Assembly: GCA_035367155.1 (NCBI GenBank)
Contig: DAOSJI010000004.1
Coordinates: 1-62,401, forward strand
From: JAAYSA01 sp035367155
Lineage (GTDB): Bacteria; Bacillota_I; Bacilli_A; RFN20; CAG-826
DNA length: 62,401 nucleotides
Direction: 5' to 3'
The notes under the pieces are model-generated. The model ran no database searches, had not been told where the DNA came from, and was given only the letters and a program-made list of their open reading frames with translations. Positions 19,242 to 28,082 of the stretch are shown here, in pieces. Position numbers and translations under genes: made by a program. Positions within the stretch are counted from its first letter, which is position 1, and each line of letters begins with the position of its first letter.

Positions 19242-19851
19242 TATTGATCAAGAATATCGTAGCAAAGGCTATCTTTATATCGTAGGTATTGATGAAGCAG
19301 GACGAGGACCACTTGCAGGTCCAGTTGTTGCCTCTGCTGTCTTATTACCACCTAAATATGAAAACCCTTTAATTGATGATTCAAAGAAAATAACAACTAA
19401 ACAAAGAGAACAACTTGCTAGAGAAATAAAAAAACATGCCCTTTCTTATAAGATTGTTGTAATTGAACCAAAAGTAATTGACGAGCTTAATATTTATCAA
19501 GCAACAAAAAAAGCTTTTGAAGATGCGTTAAATGGTATTGATGTTCCTTTTGATATGGTATTAACTGATGCAATGAAAATTAATACAATTCATCCCTATG
19601 ATCCTCTTATTAAGGGTGATGCTCGTTCGTTATCTATTGCCGCTGCATCTATCCTTGCAAAGGTAACGCGAGATGAAATAATGCTCGAACTAGATAAAAA
19701 ATATCCGCATTATGGTTTTAAAGATAATAAAGGTTATCCAACTAAAAAACACCTTAAAGCACTAGAAATTTATGGTCCAATTAAAGATGTTCACCGTTTT
19801 TCTTATAAACCAGTAGCTAAGACACAATACCAACAATTAAAACTTTTTTAG
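19231..19851 (+). CDS. rnhB: ribonuclease HII
   Basis: A 206-residue RNase HII that removes ribonucleotides from DNA. Active-site motif IVGIDEAGRGPLAGPVVASAVLL near residue 17, with further acidic residues in VLTDAMK and GDARSLSIAAASILAKVTRD. rbgA-rnhB adjacency is as in Bacillus. Confidence 0.95.
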   Translation: MKNNIDQEYRSKGYLYIVGIDEAGRGPLAGPVVASAVLLPPKYENPLIDDSKKITTKQREQLAREIKKHALSYKIVVIEPKVIDELNIYQATKKAFEDALNGIDVPFDMVLTDAMKINTIHPYDPLIKGDARSLSIAAASILAKVTRDEIMLELDKKYPHYGFKDNKGYPTKKHLKALEIYGPIKDVHRFSYKPVAKTQYQQLKLF

Positions 19852-19866
19852 CATATAAAGCTAGAT

Positions 19867-19898
19867 GATCTCCAATTTATGTTTAGGAGGTCTTTTTT
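19867..19898 (+). terminator. terminator-like hairpin whose 3' arm is the dprA ribosome binding site
   Basis: GATCTCC at 19867-19873 pairs with GGAGGTC at 19886-19892, followed by TTTTTT and then the dprA ATG at 19899. The stem plus T tract can end transcription after rnhB. In transcripts that read through, the same stem hides the AGGAGG that dprA needs. Confidence 0.65.
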
Positions 19899-20690
19899 AT
19901 GAAAGCAAATGATGTGCTTTTTTTCTTTTCTCAAAAGTATCAAGGTAACTATGACAAAATCTATCAAGCTATTAAAGATAAAGAACCAATAAAACATGAT
20001 GAATTAGAAAAATCAAAACGTAACTTTACTGGTCAATTTATTACAATTTTAGATGATAATTATCCTGAAGGTTTTAAGTATATGTATCGCCCTCCGCTAG
20101 TTTTATATTATTTAGGTGATATTACATTACTTAATAATCTAGATAAAGCAATCGCAGTAATTGGTTCCCGCGAGGCAACTAAATATGGTTTAACTATGAC
20201 AGAAGAAATCGTCACTGACCTTGTAAAAGAGGATTATGTTATTGTAAGTGGAATGGCTCGCGGGATTGATGCTAAAGCTCATGAAGTCGCTTTAGCATCA
20301 AAAGGAAAAACTATTGCAGTATTAGGAAGCGGGATTAACTATCCTTATCCAAAAACTAATACTCCTCTATATTATAAAATAGTAGAACATGGTTTAGTTT
20401 TAAGTGAATATCCTGGAAACTTAGCTCCTAGTAAAGATTATTTTCCAGAACGAAATAGAATAGTAGCTGCTCTAACAAACGGCGTTCTAGTTGTAGAATC
20501 GAAAATTCGTTCAGGAACTTTTATTACTATTAATTATGCTCTTTCGCGAGGAAGTGATATTTACTGCGTTCCAACTAAGGCCAATGAAAATAGTGGTTGT
20601 AATAGATTAATTAAAGATGGAGCCTATTTAGTTGAGAGTGCTAAAGACATAATTGACGTTTGGAAAAAGGTGTCTTACAAAGAAAAATAA
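19899..20690 (+). CDS. dprA: DNA-processing protein DprA (Smf)
   Basis: A 263-residue DprA, which loads RecA onto incoming single-stranded DNA in transformation. Rossmann-fold core motifs: AVIGSREATKYG, VSGMARGIDAKAHEVAL, AVLGSGINYPYP and SEYPGNLAPSKDYFPERNRIVAAL...VVESKIRSGTFITI. It is at the short end of the family and lacks extra C-terminal domains. It precedes topA, as in Bacillus. Confidence 0.94.
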   Translation: MKANDVLFFFSQKYQGNYDKIYQAIKDKEPIKHDELEKSKRNFTGQFITILDDNYPEGFKYMYRPPLVLYYLGDITLLNNLDKAIAVIGSREATKYGLTMTEEIVTDLVKEDYVIVSGMARGIDAKAHEVALASKGKTIAVLGSGINYPYPKTNTPLYYKIVEHGLVLSEYPGNLAPSKDYFPERNRIVAALTNGVLVVESKIRSGTFITINYALSRGSDIYCVPTKANENSGCNRLIKDGAYLVESAKDIIDVWKKVSYKEK

Positions 20691-20788
20691 AAAAACTTTT
20701 ATTTATATAAATAAACCTTTATCTTGCAAGTTTGATTAGTTGACAATGTTATTTTTTATCTTTATATTTGGTATGCAAAAGGAGCGAT

Positions 20789-22756
20789 ATGAAACTATTA
20801 ATTGTCGAATCACCAACCAAAACAAAAACGATTGCTACTTATCTAGGTAAAGACTATACCATTGCTGCAAGTAAAGGAAATATCCGCGATCTATCTACTT
20901 CTGGTAAGGGTGGTTTTGGTATTGATATTGAAAATGATTTCACAGGTCGCTATATTATCGATAAAAATAAAAAGAAAACTGTCGATGAGTTAAAAAAACT
21001 AAGTAAAAAGGCTAATTGTGTTTTAATTGCAACTGACCCTGACCGAGAAGGAGAAGCGATTGCCTGGCATCTAGCAACTGTTTTAGATTTAGATGTAGAT
21101 AATGTTAAACGTCTTAGATTTCATGAAATTACTAAGGATGCTATCCTAGAAGCAATAGAAAATCCAGATACGATTAATATGGATTTAGTTGCTAGTCAAG
21201 AAGCCCGAAGAATGCTTGATCGAATTATGGGCTTCGGTCTTTCAAATTTCTTACAAAAGAAAGCTGCTCTTAAATCAGCAGGACGAGTTCAATCAGCCGT
21301 TTTAAAAATAATCGTTGATAAAGAAAAAGAAATTGAAGCATTCATTCCTGAAGAATATTGGGTACTTTCACTAGATATAAAAAGAGAAAACGAAACGCTT
21401 AATCTTAGATTTGTAAAAGACTCATCTGGTAAAGCTAAAATTGAAAATAAGGCCGAAATTGATAAAATAACTGCGCAAATCCCAACTAAAATTGAAGTTA
21501 GTGATGTAAAAAAACGTACAAGAAAGATTGAACCAAACCTTCCTTTTACAACTTCATCACTTCAACAAGAAGCTTCATATAAATTTGGTTATACATCTAG
21601 AAGAACAATGATGATAGCCCAACAACTTTATGAAGGTGTGACAATTAACGGAGAGCAAACAGGCTTAATCACATATATGCGTACAGATGCGACAAATATG
21701 AGTTCATCGTTTATTGGAAGAGCATCTAATTATATTATCGATCAATTTGGCGATAATTATTTGCGTACGACACAACTTAAAAGAACACTTAAAGCAAATC
21801 AAATTGTTCAAGGCGCACATGAAGCAATTAGACCAACAAACATACAACGTACACCTGATAGTATTAAAAATGCCTTAACTGAAGAACAGTTTAAAATTTA
21901 TCAACTAATCTATTCTAGAGCATTGGCTAGTTTAATGACTGCTGCTAAAGAAGAAGTTACTACTGTCACCTTTAATGGCGGGGGAAATGAATTCTCCCTT
22001 GAAGGTGTTAAAACGGTCTTTGAAGGTTACCGAAAGATTTATGGTCTTTTTGAGTCACGAAAAGATAAAGAGATACCAAAATTCCATATTGGCGAATTCA
22101 TTGATGTTATAAGTGTAAATCCTGAACAAAAATTTACTGAACCACCCAGACGCTACAGCGAAGGTGGCATTGTTAAGATAATGGAAGAAAAAGGTATTGG
22201 TCGACCTTCGACATATGCAACAACAATTGATACTTTAGTAAATCGTAATTACATCACAAGAAGGCCTTCAATTAAACCAACCTTAAGAGGGAAAACAGCC
22301 GTTGAAATTTTAGAAAATTCATTTCCTTTATTAATTCAAGAAGAATATACAGCTAATCTTGAATTAAAACTAGATGACATTAGTCAAGGTAATTTAACAA
22401 AAGTAACATTTTTAACATCATTTTATGAACCATTTATGGGGAAGTTAGATAATTTAGTTAAATCACTTAGACCTGAGAAAATTGATGAGCCATGCCCTAA
22501 ATGTGGTAATAAGACACTTGTCCGTAAATATGGTCGCTATGGGCCATACATTGTTTGTGAAACAAAAGGTTGCGACTATAAACGGTCAGATGCAATTATT
22601 TATGATCAAACAGGTGAAACCTGTCCTGAATGTGGAAGTCCTCTCGTTGAAAGAAAATCCAAACACGGAAAGTTCATTAGTTGTAGCGATTATAAAAACT
22701 GCGATTATAAAAAAACAATTGAAACAAAAACACGCAAGAAAAAGAAAGCCACATAA
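20789..22756 (+). CDS. topA: DNA topoisomerase I
   Basis: A type IA topoisomerase of about 655 residues. TOPRIM start KLLIVESPTKTKTIATYLG, acidic DPDREGEAIAWHL, active-site tyrosine in GLITYMRTDATN near residue 300, and two C-terminal four-cysteine zinc ribbons (CPKCGNKTL...CETKGC and CPECGSPL...CSDYKNC). ATG 20789 was chosen because AAAGGAG lies seven bases before it. Confidence 0.95.
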   Translation: MKLLIVESPTKTKTIATYLGKDYTIAASKGNIRDLSTSGKGGFGIDIENDFTGRYIIDKNKKKTVDELKKLSKKANCVLIATDPDREGEAIAWHLATVLDLDVDNVKRLRFHEITKDAILEAIENPDTINMDLVASQEARRMLDRIMGFGLSNFLQKKAALKSAGRVQSAVLKIIVDKEKEIEAFIPEEYWVLSLDIKRENETLNLRFVKDSSGKAKIENKAEIDKITAQIPTKIEVSDVKKRTRKIEPNLPFTTSSLQQEASYKFGYTSRRTMMIAQQLYEGVTINGEQTGLITYMRTDATNMSSSFIGRASNYIIDQFGDNYLRTTQLKRTLKANQIVQGAHEAIRPTNIQRTPDSIKNALTEEQFKIYQLIYSRALASLMTAAKEEVTTVTFNGGGNEFSLEGVKTVFEGYRKIYGLFESRKDKEIPKFHIGEFIDVISVNPEQKFTEPPRRYSEGGIVKIMEEKGIGRPSTYATTIDTLVNRNYITRRPSIKPTLRGKTAVEILENSFPLLIQEEYTANLELKLDDISQGNLTKVTFLTSFYEPFMGKLDNLVKSLRPEKIDEPCPKCGNKTLVRKYGRYGPYIVCETKGCDYKRSDAIIYDQTGETCPECGSPLVERKSKHGKFISCSDYKNCDYKKTIETKTRKKKKAT

Positions 22757-22769
22757 GGTGGCCTTTTTC
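22748..22769 (+). terminator. intrinsic terminator overlapping the topA end
   Basis: GCCAC-ATAAG-GTGGC followed by CTTTTT. The 5' arm lies in the last topA codons and the loop contains the stop codon TAA. Confidence 0.75.
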
Positions 22770-22798
22770 TTACATTATTAACTTGCATTGATTTAGTT

Positions 22799-22807
22799 TG
22801 TTATAAT
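22799..22807 (+). promoter_or_regulatory. extended -10 promoter giving a leaderless trmFO mRNA
   Basis: TGTTATAAT ends at 22807, six bases (ACTAGT) before the trmFO ATG at 22814. Spacing and sequence are the same as in front of rimM, and no Shine-Dalgarno sequence exists. No good -35 is visible, as expected for an extended -10 promoter. Confidence 0.65.
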
Positions 22808-22813
22808 ACTAGT

Positions 22814-24094
22814 ATGCAAAAAGTTAATATTATCGGTGCAGGTTTAGCTGGTGTAGAAGCCGCCTTATATTTAGCAAATAGAGGAATAAGTGTTGATCTT
22901 TTTGAAATGCGTCCCAAGAAAAATACACTTGCTCATAAAACACCGTATTTTGCAGAACTAGTATGTTCAAATTCTCTTAAAAATAAAATGTTAACGAATG
23001 CTTGCGGTCTTCTTAAAGAGGAGATGAATATATTAGGTTCTACAATTATAAAAGTAGCTAATAAAGTCGCGATTCCAGGAGGTAACGCTCTTGTTGTAGA
23101 TCGTGAATTATTTAGTAAAACACTTGATAAAATTGTAAGAGAACATCCTCTAATTAATGTTATTAATGAGGAGGTTATAAATATACCAGAGGGTATTACG
23201 ATAGTCGCTAGCGGTCCCTTAACAAGTAAGGGACTAGAAAAAACACTGAGTAATTTACTTGGAGAAGAATCGCTTTTCTTTTTTGACGCTAGCGCACCTT
23301 TAGTGGAATTTTCTTCAATTGATATGGAAATTGCATACTTTAAGAGCAGATATGACCAAGGTGATGATAGTTATATTAATTGTCCTTTTACAAAAGACGA
23401 GTATGATATTTTCTATAACGAGTTAATTAAAGGAAAAATAGCTCTAGTTCATGAGTTTGACAAAAAATACTTTTCCGCATGTATGCCTATTGAAGTATTA
23501 GCAAAAAAAGGCAAACATACTCTTCGTTATGGTCCCCTAAAACCAAAAGGGTTAGAAAAAGAAGGACGACCACAACCCTACGCAGTAGCACAACTTCGTC
23601 AAGATAACGCTTTAGCGACTCTATATAATCTAGTTGGCTTTCAAACAAATTTAACATATGGTGAACAAGAACGAATTTTTCGTCTTATTCCAGGTTTAAA
23701 AAATGCTAAGTTTACTCGCTTTGGTTTAATGCATCGCAATACTTATTTGAATGCACCGAAATTATTAAATCCTGATATGAGTTTAAAAATTAATCCAAAT
23801 ATTTATATAGCAGGTCAATTAAGTGGTGTTGAAGGCTATGTTGAAAGCGCGGCTTCTGGTTTATATGTTGCAATTAATATAGTTAGGCGTCTAAATAAAT
23901 TAAAAACCCTACAAATTCCGCCTCAAACAATGTTAGGAGCCTTAATAAATTATATTATTAAAGCTAGTCCAAAACACTTTACACCAATGAATGCTAATTT
24001 TGGATTATTTCCAATGCATTCTAAAAAGGAAAGAGAACAATATATTAACAACGCCTTAGATGCGATAAAATTATATAAAGAGGAATTAGAATAA
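22814..24094 (+). CDS. trmFO: folate/FAD-dependent tRNA (uracil-54-C5) methyltransferase TrmFO
   Basis: A 426-residue TrmFO (Gid), which makes T54 in tRNA using methylene-tetrahydrofolate. N-terminal FAD-binding motif VNIIGAGLAGVEAALYLANRGI, the ELVCSNSLK segment, and C-terminal MHRNTYLNAPKLL and YIAGQLSGVEGYVESAASGL. Length is typical. It sits between topA and xerC as in Bacillus. Confidence 0.95.
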   Translation: MQKVNIIGAGLAGVEAALYLANRGISVDLFEMRPKKNTLAHKTPYFAELVCSNSLKNKMLTNACGLLKEEMNILGSTIIKVANKVAIPGGNALVVDRELFSKTLDKIVREHPLINVINEEVINIPEGITIVASGPLTSKGLEKTLSNLLGEESLFFFDASAPLVEFSSIDMEIAYFKSRYDQGDDSYINCPFTKDEYDIFYNELIKGKIALVHEFDKKYFSACMPIEVLAKKGKHTLRYGPLKPKGLEKEGRPQPYAVAQLRQDNALATLYNLVGFQTNLTYGEQERIFRLIPGLKNAKFTRFGLMHRNTYLNAPKLLNPDMSLKINPNIYIAGQLSGVEGYVESAASGLYVAINIVRRLNKLKTLQIPPQTMLGALINYIIKASPKHFTPMNANFGLFPMHSKKEREQYINNALDAIKLYKEELE

Positions 24095-24098
24095 ACAT

Positions 24099-25016
24099 AT
24101 GAATAAAACAATAGCGATGTTTAAAGATTATCTAAAGTTTGAACGTAACTATTCTTCTAACACAGTAAAGGCATATGTTACTGATTTAGAAGTTTATTAT
24201 GATTACCTTTTTGAAATTAAAACAACAGATGATAAAGTAACTCGTGATGAAATAAGAGGGTTTTTAAAAGATCAAGTTGAAAAAGGTATTTCAAAGCGAA
24301 CAATAAGAAGAAGAGTCTCAACTTTAAGACACTATTATTGGTTTTTGCAGTATAAAGAATTAGTTAATTATGATCCTACAATTTATATTCAAAGTCCCAA
24401 AGCTATTAATCCCTTACCGCGTGTTCTATATGAAGAACAAGTAAGAACACTTCTTAAGTACAACGCTGAACGGACAGATTTTTTGCGTGACCGCGATCAA
24501 GCAATACTTTCACTTTTATTTTCAAGTGGAATAAGAGCAAGTGAATTAATAAATCTTACAATGCAAGATATTAACTTTTCTCAGCAAACAATCAATATTA
24601 TTGGTAAAGGTAATAAACAAAGAATTGTAATGTGCTCAAAAGAAAGTTTAAATACGATAAAAAAATATAACGATGGTTTAAGAAAAGAATTGTTAAAAAG
24701 AAGACATGATCCTCGACCAACTAATATTGTATTTCTTAATGCAAGAGGAAATAAACTTACTCTACAAGGACTTGATAAAATACTTTTTTCTATTGAAAGA
24801 AAAACTGGTGAATATCTAGATCTACATCCTCACCTATTTAGACACTCATTTGCAACGAGTCTAGTTGAAAGAGGGGCAGATATTCGTGTGATTCAAGAAC
24901 TTTTAGGTCATGAATCACTTGATACAACCAACATATATACTCATATTTCTGAAGAGAAAGTCGTAAGGGATTATTTTAAATATCATCCTCGTCGAAAAAA
25001 GGATGAAGATGATTAA
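24099..25016 (+). CDS. xerC: tyrosine recombinase XerC (CodV)
   Basis: A 305-residue tyrosine recombinase resolving chromosome dimers at dif. N-terminal SAM-like domain (YLKFERNYSSNTVKAYVTDL) and catalytic domain with R in SSGIRASELINL, K in IGKGNKQR, HLFRHSFAT, LGHES and the nucleophile tyrosine in TTNIYTHIS. Placement after trmFO supports XerC/CodV rather than a mobile-element integrase. clpQ, clpY and codY, which follow in Bacillus, are absent. Confidence 0.92.
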   Translation: MNKTIAMFKDYLKFERNYSSNTVKAYVTDLEVYYDYLFEIKTTDDKVTRDEIRGFLKDQVEKGISKRTIRRRVSTLRHYYWFLQYKELVNYDPTIYIQSPKAINPLPRVLYEEQVRTLLKYNAERTDFLRDRDQAILSLLFSSGIRASELINLTMQDINFSQQTINIIGKGNKQRIVMCSKESLNTIKKYNDGLRKELLKRRHDPRPTNIVFLNARGNKLTLQGLDKILFSIERKTGEYLDLHPHLFRHSFATSLVERGADIRVIQELLGHESLDTTNIYTHISEEKVVRDYFKYHPRRKKDEDD

Positions 25017-25104
25017 AATGTAATAAATAGATTAGTTTTGCATACTTTTTATTTAAAAAGTACACCATTTTTTAAACAATTTAATAAAACATAAGAGTTT
25101 CTCA

Positions 25105-25133
25105 TTGCAAGGAACTTTTACCTATGGTAAGAT
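25105..25133 (+). promoter_or_regulatory. promoter of rpsB-tsf
   Basis: TTGCAA at 25105-25110, exactly 17 bases, TAAGAT at 25128-25133. Transcription would start near 25140. Confidence 0.75.
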
Positions 25134-25170
25134 ATTCGCGGTCATAAACCAAATACACACATTGTGAATT

Positions 25171-25206
25171 CTTAGTTCTAGTCTAGCGTGCAAGCTAGGA
25201 ACTAAG
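25171..25206 (+). promoter_or_regulatory. hairpin in the rpsB leader
   Basis: CTTAGTTC pairs with GAACTAAG, and inside it CTAGC pairs with GCTAG around a small loop. It sits in a leader of about 107 bases. S2 operons are often autoregulated through the leader; that role is inferred here. No T tract follows, so it is not a terminator. Confidence 0.5.
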
Positions 25207-25246
25207 TTAGAAACAATGGAGGAAAAAACAAAGGAGGCTCAAAAAT

Positions 25247-26449
25247 ATGAGTGAAACAAAAAAACTAGAAGAAGCCGTTGTCGTAGAACCTACAATGGAA
25301 CAAGTTCTTCCAAATACGGATTTACCCGTAGTTACAATGAAAAAGCTACTTGAAGCTGGTGCCCATTTTGGTCACCAAACAAGACTATGGAACCCAAAAA
25401 TGAAACCATATATTTATGGTGAACGTAATGGTGTTCATATTATCAATCTTGAAAAAACGGTTGTAAAAGTTGAAGAAGCATACGAAAAATTAAAAGACAT
25501 TGTCACAAGAGGTGGCAAGGTCTTATTCGTTGGAACTAGAAAAGCACATGCAGAATTTGTTAAACAAGAAGCAGAACGCTGTGGTTCCTTTTATATTAAT
25601 AATCGTTGGCTAGGCGGAACTTTAACAAATTTCCGTACAATTTTAAATCGCATTCGCTATCTTCGCGAATTAGAAATGAAAGAAGCCGATGGCGGATTCA
25701 AACACTTAAACAAAAAAGAATTAGCACGTATTCGTAAAGAAATGGAAAGATTAACGCTAAACTTTGAAGGTATCAAAGAAATGCGAAGAGTTCCAGAAGC
25801 AGTAGTTGTCACAAGCTCAATTATTGAAATTAATGCCGTTAAAGAAGCACGCAAACTTGGCATTCCAGTATTTGGCTTAATTGATACAAACTGTGATCCA
25901 GATGTTTTAGATTACATTGTCCCAGCAAATGATGATGCAACTAAAACAGTTCAACTTTTCCTTCAATTAATGGCAGATGCCGTTGCCCAAGCAAAAGGTG
26001 GTTTAACTGTCGTAGCATATACACCTGATGTTGAAACTGAAATTGAAACTCTTGAACAATCATTATCCAAAGGTCAACAACTAATGGATAAGGATGAAGA
26101 AGAAGTTCGTCCGGCACAACCTCAACGTGTTCGTAAGAAAAAGACTGAACATTCAGATAAACCAAGAAGACAACATCACGAAAGAAAAGTTGAAGAACAT
26201 GATGACCTTTTAGAAGATGTTGAACCCGTGGAAGAAGTAAAAAAACCAAAACGAACTAAAAAAGTTGAAGCAAAAGAAACAGTTGAACCAACTGTAGAAA
26301 CTAAAGAAGCTAAGCCTAAAAAAGTAAAAGAACCAAAGGCAGAAGATGAAGCTTCAACTGAAGAACCAAAGAAAAAGACTGTTAAAAAAGAAGTAAAAGA
26401 AACAGTTAAGGAAGAAAAAGTCGAAGAAAAGAAAGAGGAGGCTAAATAA
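25247..26449 (+). CDS. rpsB: 30S ribosomal protein S2 with long charged C-terminal extension
   Basis: A 400-residue S2; the family is usually near 230-260. The core (about residues 28-255) is normal: LLEAGAHFGHQTRLWNPKMKPYI, GTRKAHAEF, RWLGGTLTNFRTI, PVFGLIDTNCDPD. A short N-terminal addition precedes it. About 140 residues at the C-terminus are low-complexity lysine/glutamate-rich, probably disordered. The extension is in frame and ends cleanly before tsf, so it is not a frameshift artefact. Confidence 0.95.
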   Translation: MSETKKLEEAVVVEPTMEQVLPNTDLPVVTMKKLLEAGAHFGHQTRLWNPKMKPYIYGERNGVHIINLEKTVVKVEEAYEKLKDIVTRGGKVLFVGTRKAHAEFVKQEAERCGSFYINNRWLGGTLTNFRTILNRIRYLRELEMKEADGGFKHLNKKELARIRKEMERLTLNFEGIKEMRRVPEAVVVTSSIIEINAVKEARKLGIPVFGLIDTNCDPDVLDYIVPANDDATKTVQLFLQLMADAVAQAKGGLTVVAYTPDVETEIETLEQSLSKGQQLMDKDEEEVRPAQPQRVRKKKTEHSDKPRRQHHERKVEEHDDLLEDVEPVEEVKKPKRTKKVEAKETVEPTVETKEAKPKKVKEPKAEDEASTEEPKKKTVKKEVKETVKEEKVEEKKEEAK

Positions 26450-26451
26450 TA

Positions 26452-27312
26452 ATGGCAACAATGATTGAACTTATTAAAGAACTCCGTGCCACAACTGGCG
26501 CTGGAATGATGGACTGTAAAAGAGCCCTTGAAGCAACAAACATGGATATTGATTTAGCAAAAGATTGGCTTCGTGAAAAGGGAATTACTACAGCTGAAAA
26601 GAAACAAGCTCGTATTGCAGCTGAAGGTTTAACAACTGCTTTAGTTGGCAAAAATGAAACCGTTATTCTTGAAATTAACTGCGAAACTGACTTTGTTGCT
26701 CGTGGTGAAACATTTATTCAAATTGTTGAAGATAGTGCAAAACTACTTCTTAAACATTTACCTAAAACACATGAAGAAGCTGATGCATTGATTCAACCTT
26801 TATTTAATGAAGCTACATTAAAAATTGGTGAAAAACTTTCATTCCGTCGTTTTGAAATTATCAAAGCCTCGGCTGAAAATGTTTTTGCCTATAAACACAT
26901 GGGTGGAAAAATCACTTCTGTAGTTGTATTAGAAAAAGCTGATCAAGAATTAGCACGTGGACTTGCAATGCACATTGCGGCAAACAATCCGTCTTATATT
27001 AAAAAGGATGATATCCCACAAAGTGAAGTTGAAAAAGAAACAAGAATTCAAACTGAAGCTGCTAAAAATGATGAAGAGCTAGCCAAAAAGCCTGCAAACA
27101 TTCTTGAAAGAATAGTTGCAGGAAGAGTTAGTAAAGCATTTAATGACAATACATTATCTGAACAAGTCTACTTGTTAGATGGCGAAAAGAAAGTCGGTGT
27201 TGTTCTTAAGGAACTAGGCAATACCGTTACTCGTTTTGTTCGTTATCAATGTGGCGAAGGTTTAGAAAAACGCAAAGATGACTTCGCAGACGAAGTTATG
27301 GGCGCAATCTAA
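26452..27312 (+). CDS. tsf: translation elongation factor Ts
   Basis: A 286-residue EF-Ts, the nucleotide exchange factor of EF-Tu. N-terminal UBA-like region IKELRATTGAGMMDCKRALEATNMDIDLAKDWLREKG and the conserved EINCETDFVARGE and MHIAANNPSYI segments. The start is two bases after the rpsB stop. Confidence 0.97.
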   Translation: MATMIELIKELRATTGAGMMDCKRALEATNMDIDLAKDWLREKGITTAEKKQARIAAEGLTTALVGKNETVILEINCETDFVARGETFIQIVEDSAKLLLKHLPKTHEEADALIQPLFNEATLKIGEKLSFRRFEIIKASAENVFAYKHMGGKITSVVVLEKADQELARGLAMHIAANNPSYIKKDDIPQSEVEKETRIQTEAAKNDEELAKKPANILERIVAGRVSKAFNDNTLSEQVYLLDGEKKVGVVLKELGNTVTRFVRYQCGEGLEKRKDDFADEVMGAI

Positions 27313-27321
27313 AATTGAAAA

Positions 27322-27343
27322 GCATCCTTTATGGATGTTTTTC
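27322..27343 (+). terminator. intrinsic terminator after tsf
   Basis: GCATCC-TTTAT-GGATGT followed by TTTTCTTT, between tsf and the AAGGAG of pyrH. The stem is short, so partial read-through is likely. Confidence 0.6.
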
Positions 27344-27357
27344 TTTAAGGAGCAAAT

Positions 27358-28071
27358 ATGCATAAATACAAAAGAATCGTTCTTAAGTTAAGTGGAGAAG
27401 CACTTAAAGACAAAAAAACATCTCAAATTTTTGACACCTTGACATTAAAGAGCATCGTTAAGATTATTAAGGAATATCTTAAACTCAAAATTCAAGTTAG
27501 CATCGTTGTTGGAGCAGGAAATATTTGGCGAGGCAAACTTGCTAAAGAAATAGGTCTTGAAGTTGAAGATGCTGACTATATGGGTATGGTTGCAACAGTG
27601 ATTAATGCTGCTGCACTTAAAAGCATTTTACTAAAAGAGGGCGTTTCTGCTGAGGTTTTAAGCGCATTAGCAGTAGAAAAGGTGGCAAAAAAATATACGA
27701 AAGAGGAAGCGATAGAATTACTAAGTAAAGGTACTGTAGTAATTTTTGCTGCAGGAACTGGCAAGCCTTTTTATACAACCGATACATGTGCTGCAATGAG
27801 AGCAATTGACATTAATGCAGATGTCTTACTTATGGCTAAAGATGGCGTAGATGGCGTTTATACTAGTGATCCACGATATCATAAAGATGCTACCTTTATT
27901 TCAAAAACAACATATGAAGAACTTATTACTTTACAAGTTGAAGTAATGGATCAAAAAGCATTAATGCTTTTAAAGGAAAGTGGCATTGATACGATTGTTT
28001 TTGGTATGAATGATCCCAATAATTTTATTAAAGTATTAAAAGATGATAAAATAGGAACACATATAAGTTGA
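27358..28071 (+). CDS. pyrH: UMP kinase
   Basis: A 237-residue hexameric UMP kinase of the amino acid kinase fold. Seen: RIVLKLSGEALKD, VVGAGNIWRGKLAK, DYMGMVATVINAAAL, ATGKPFYTTDTCAA-type region (AAGTGKPFYTTDTCAAMRA) and DGVDGVYTSDPRYHKDA. It ends in TGA, one of the stops showing that UGA is not decoded as tryptophan, though here only three codons lie before the next TAA. Confidence 0.96.
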   Translation: MHKYKRIVLKLSGEALKDKKTSQIFDTLTLKSIVKIIKEYLKLKIQVSIVVGAGNIWRGKLAKEIGLEVEDADYMGMVATVINAAALKSILLKEGVSAEVLSALAVEKVAKKYTKEEAIELLSKGTVVIFAAGTGKPFYTTDTCAAMRAIDINADVLLMAKDGVDGVYTSDPRYHKDATFISKTTYEELITLQVEVMDQKALMLLKESGIDTIVFGMNDPNNFIKVLKDDKIGTHIS

Positions 28072-28082
28072 GGTAAATAATT

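Noticed and set aside
24099..25016. Tyrosine recombinase as sign of a mobile element
   Set aside because: Its place between trmFO and rpsB and its length fit housekeeping XerC/CodV; no attachment repeats or cargo seen.
25941..26249. 102-codon frame on the strand opposite rpsB
   Set aside because: It is the antisense of the low-complexity S2 tail, without ribosome binding site or plausible composition.
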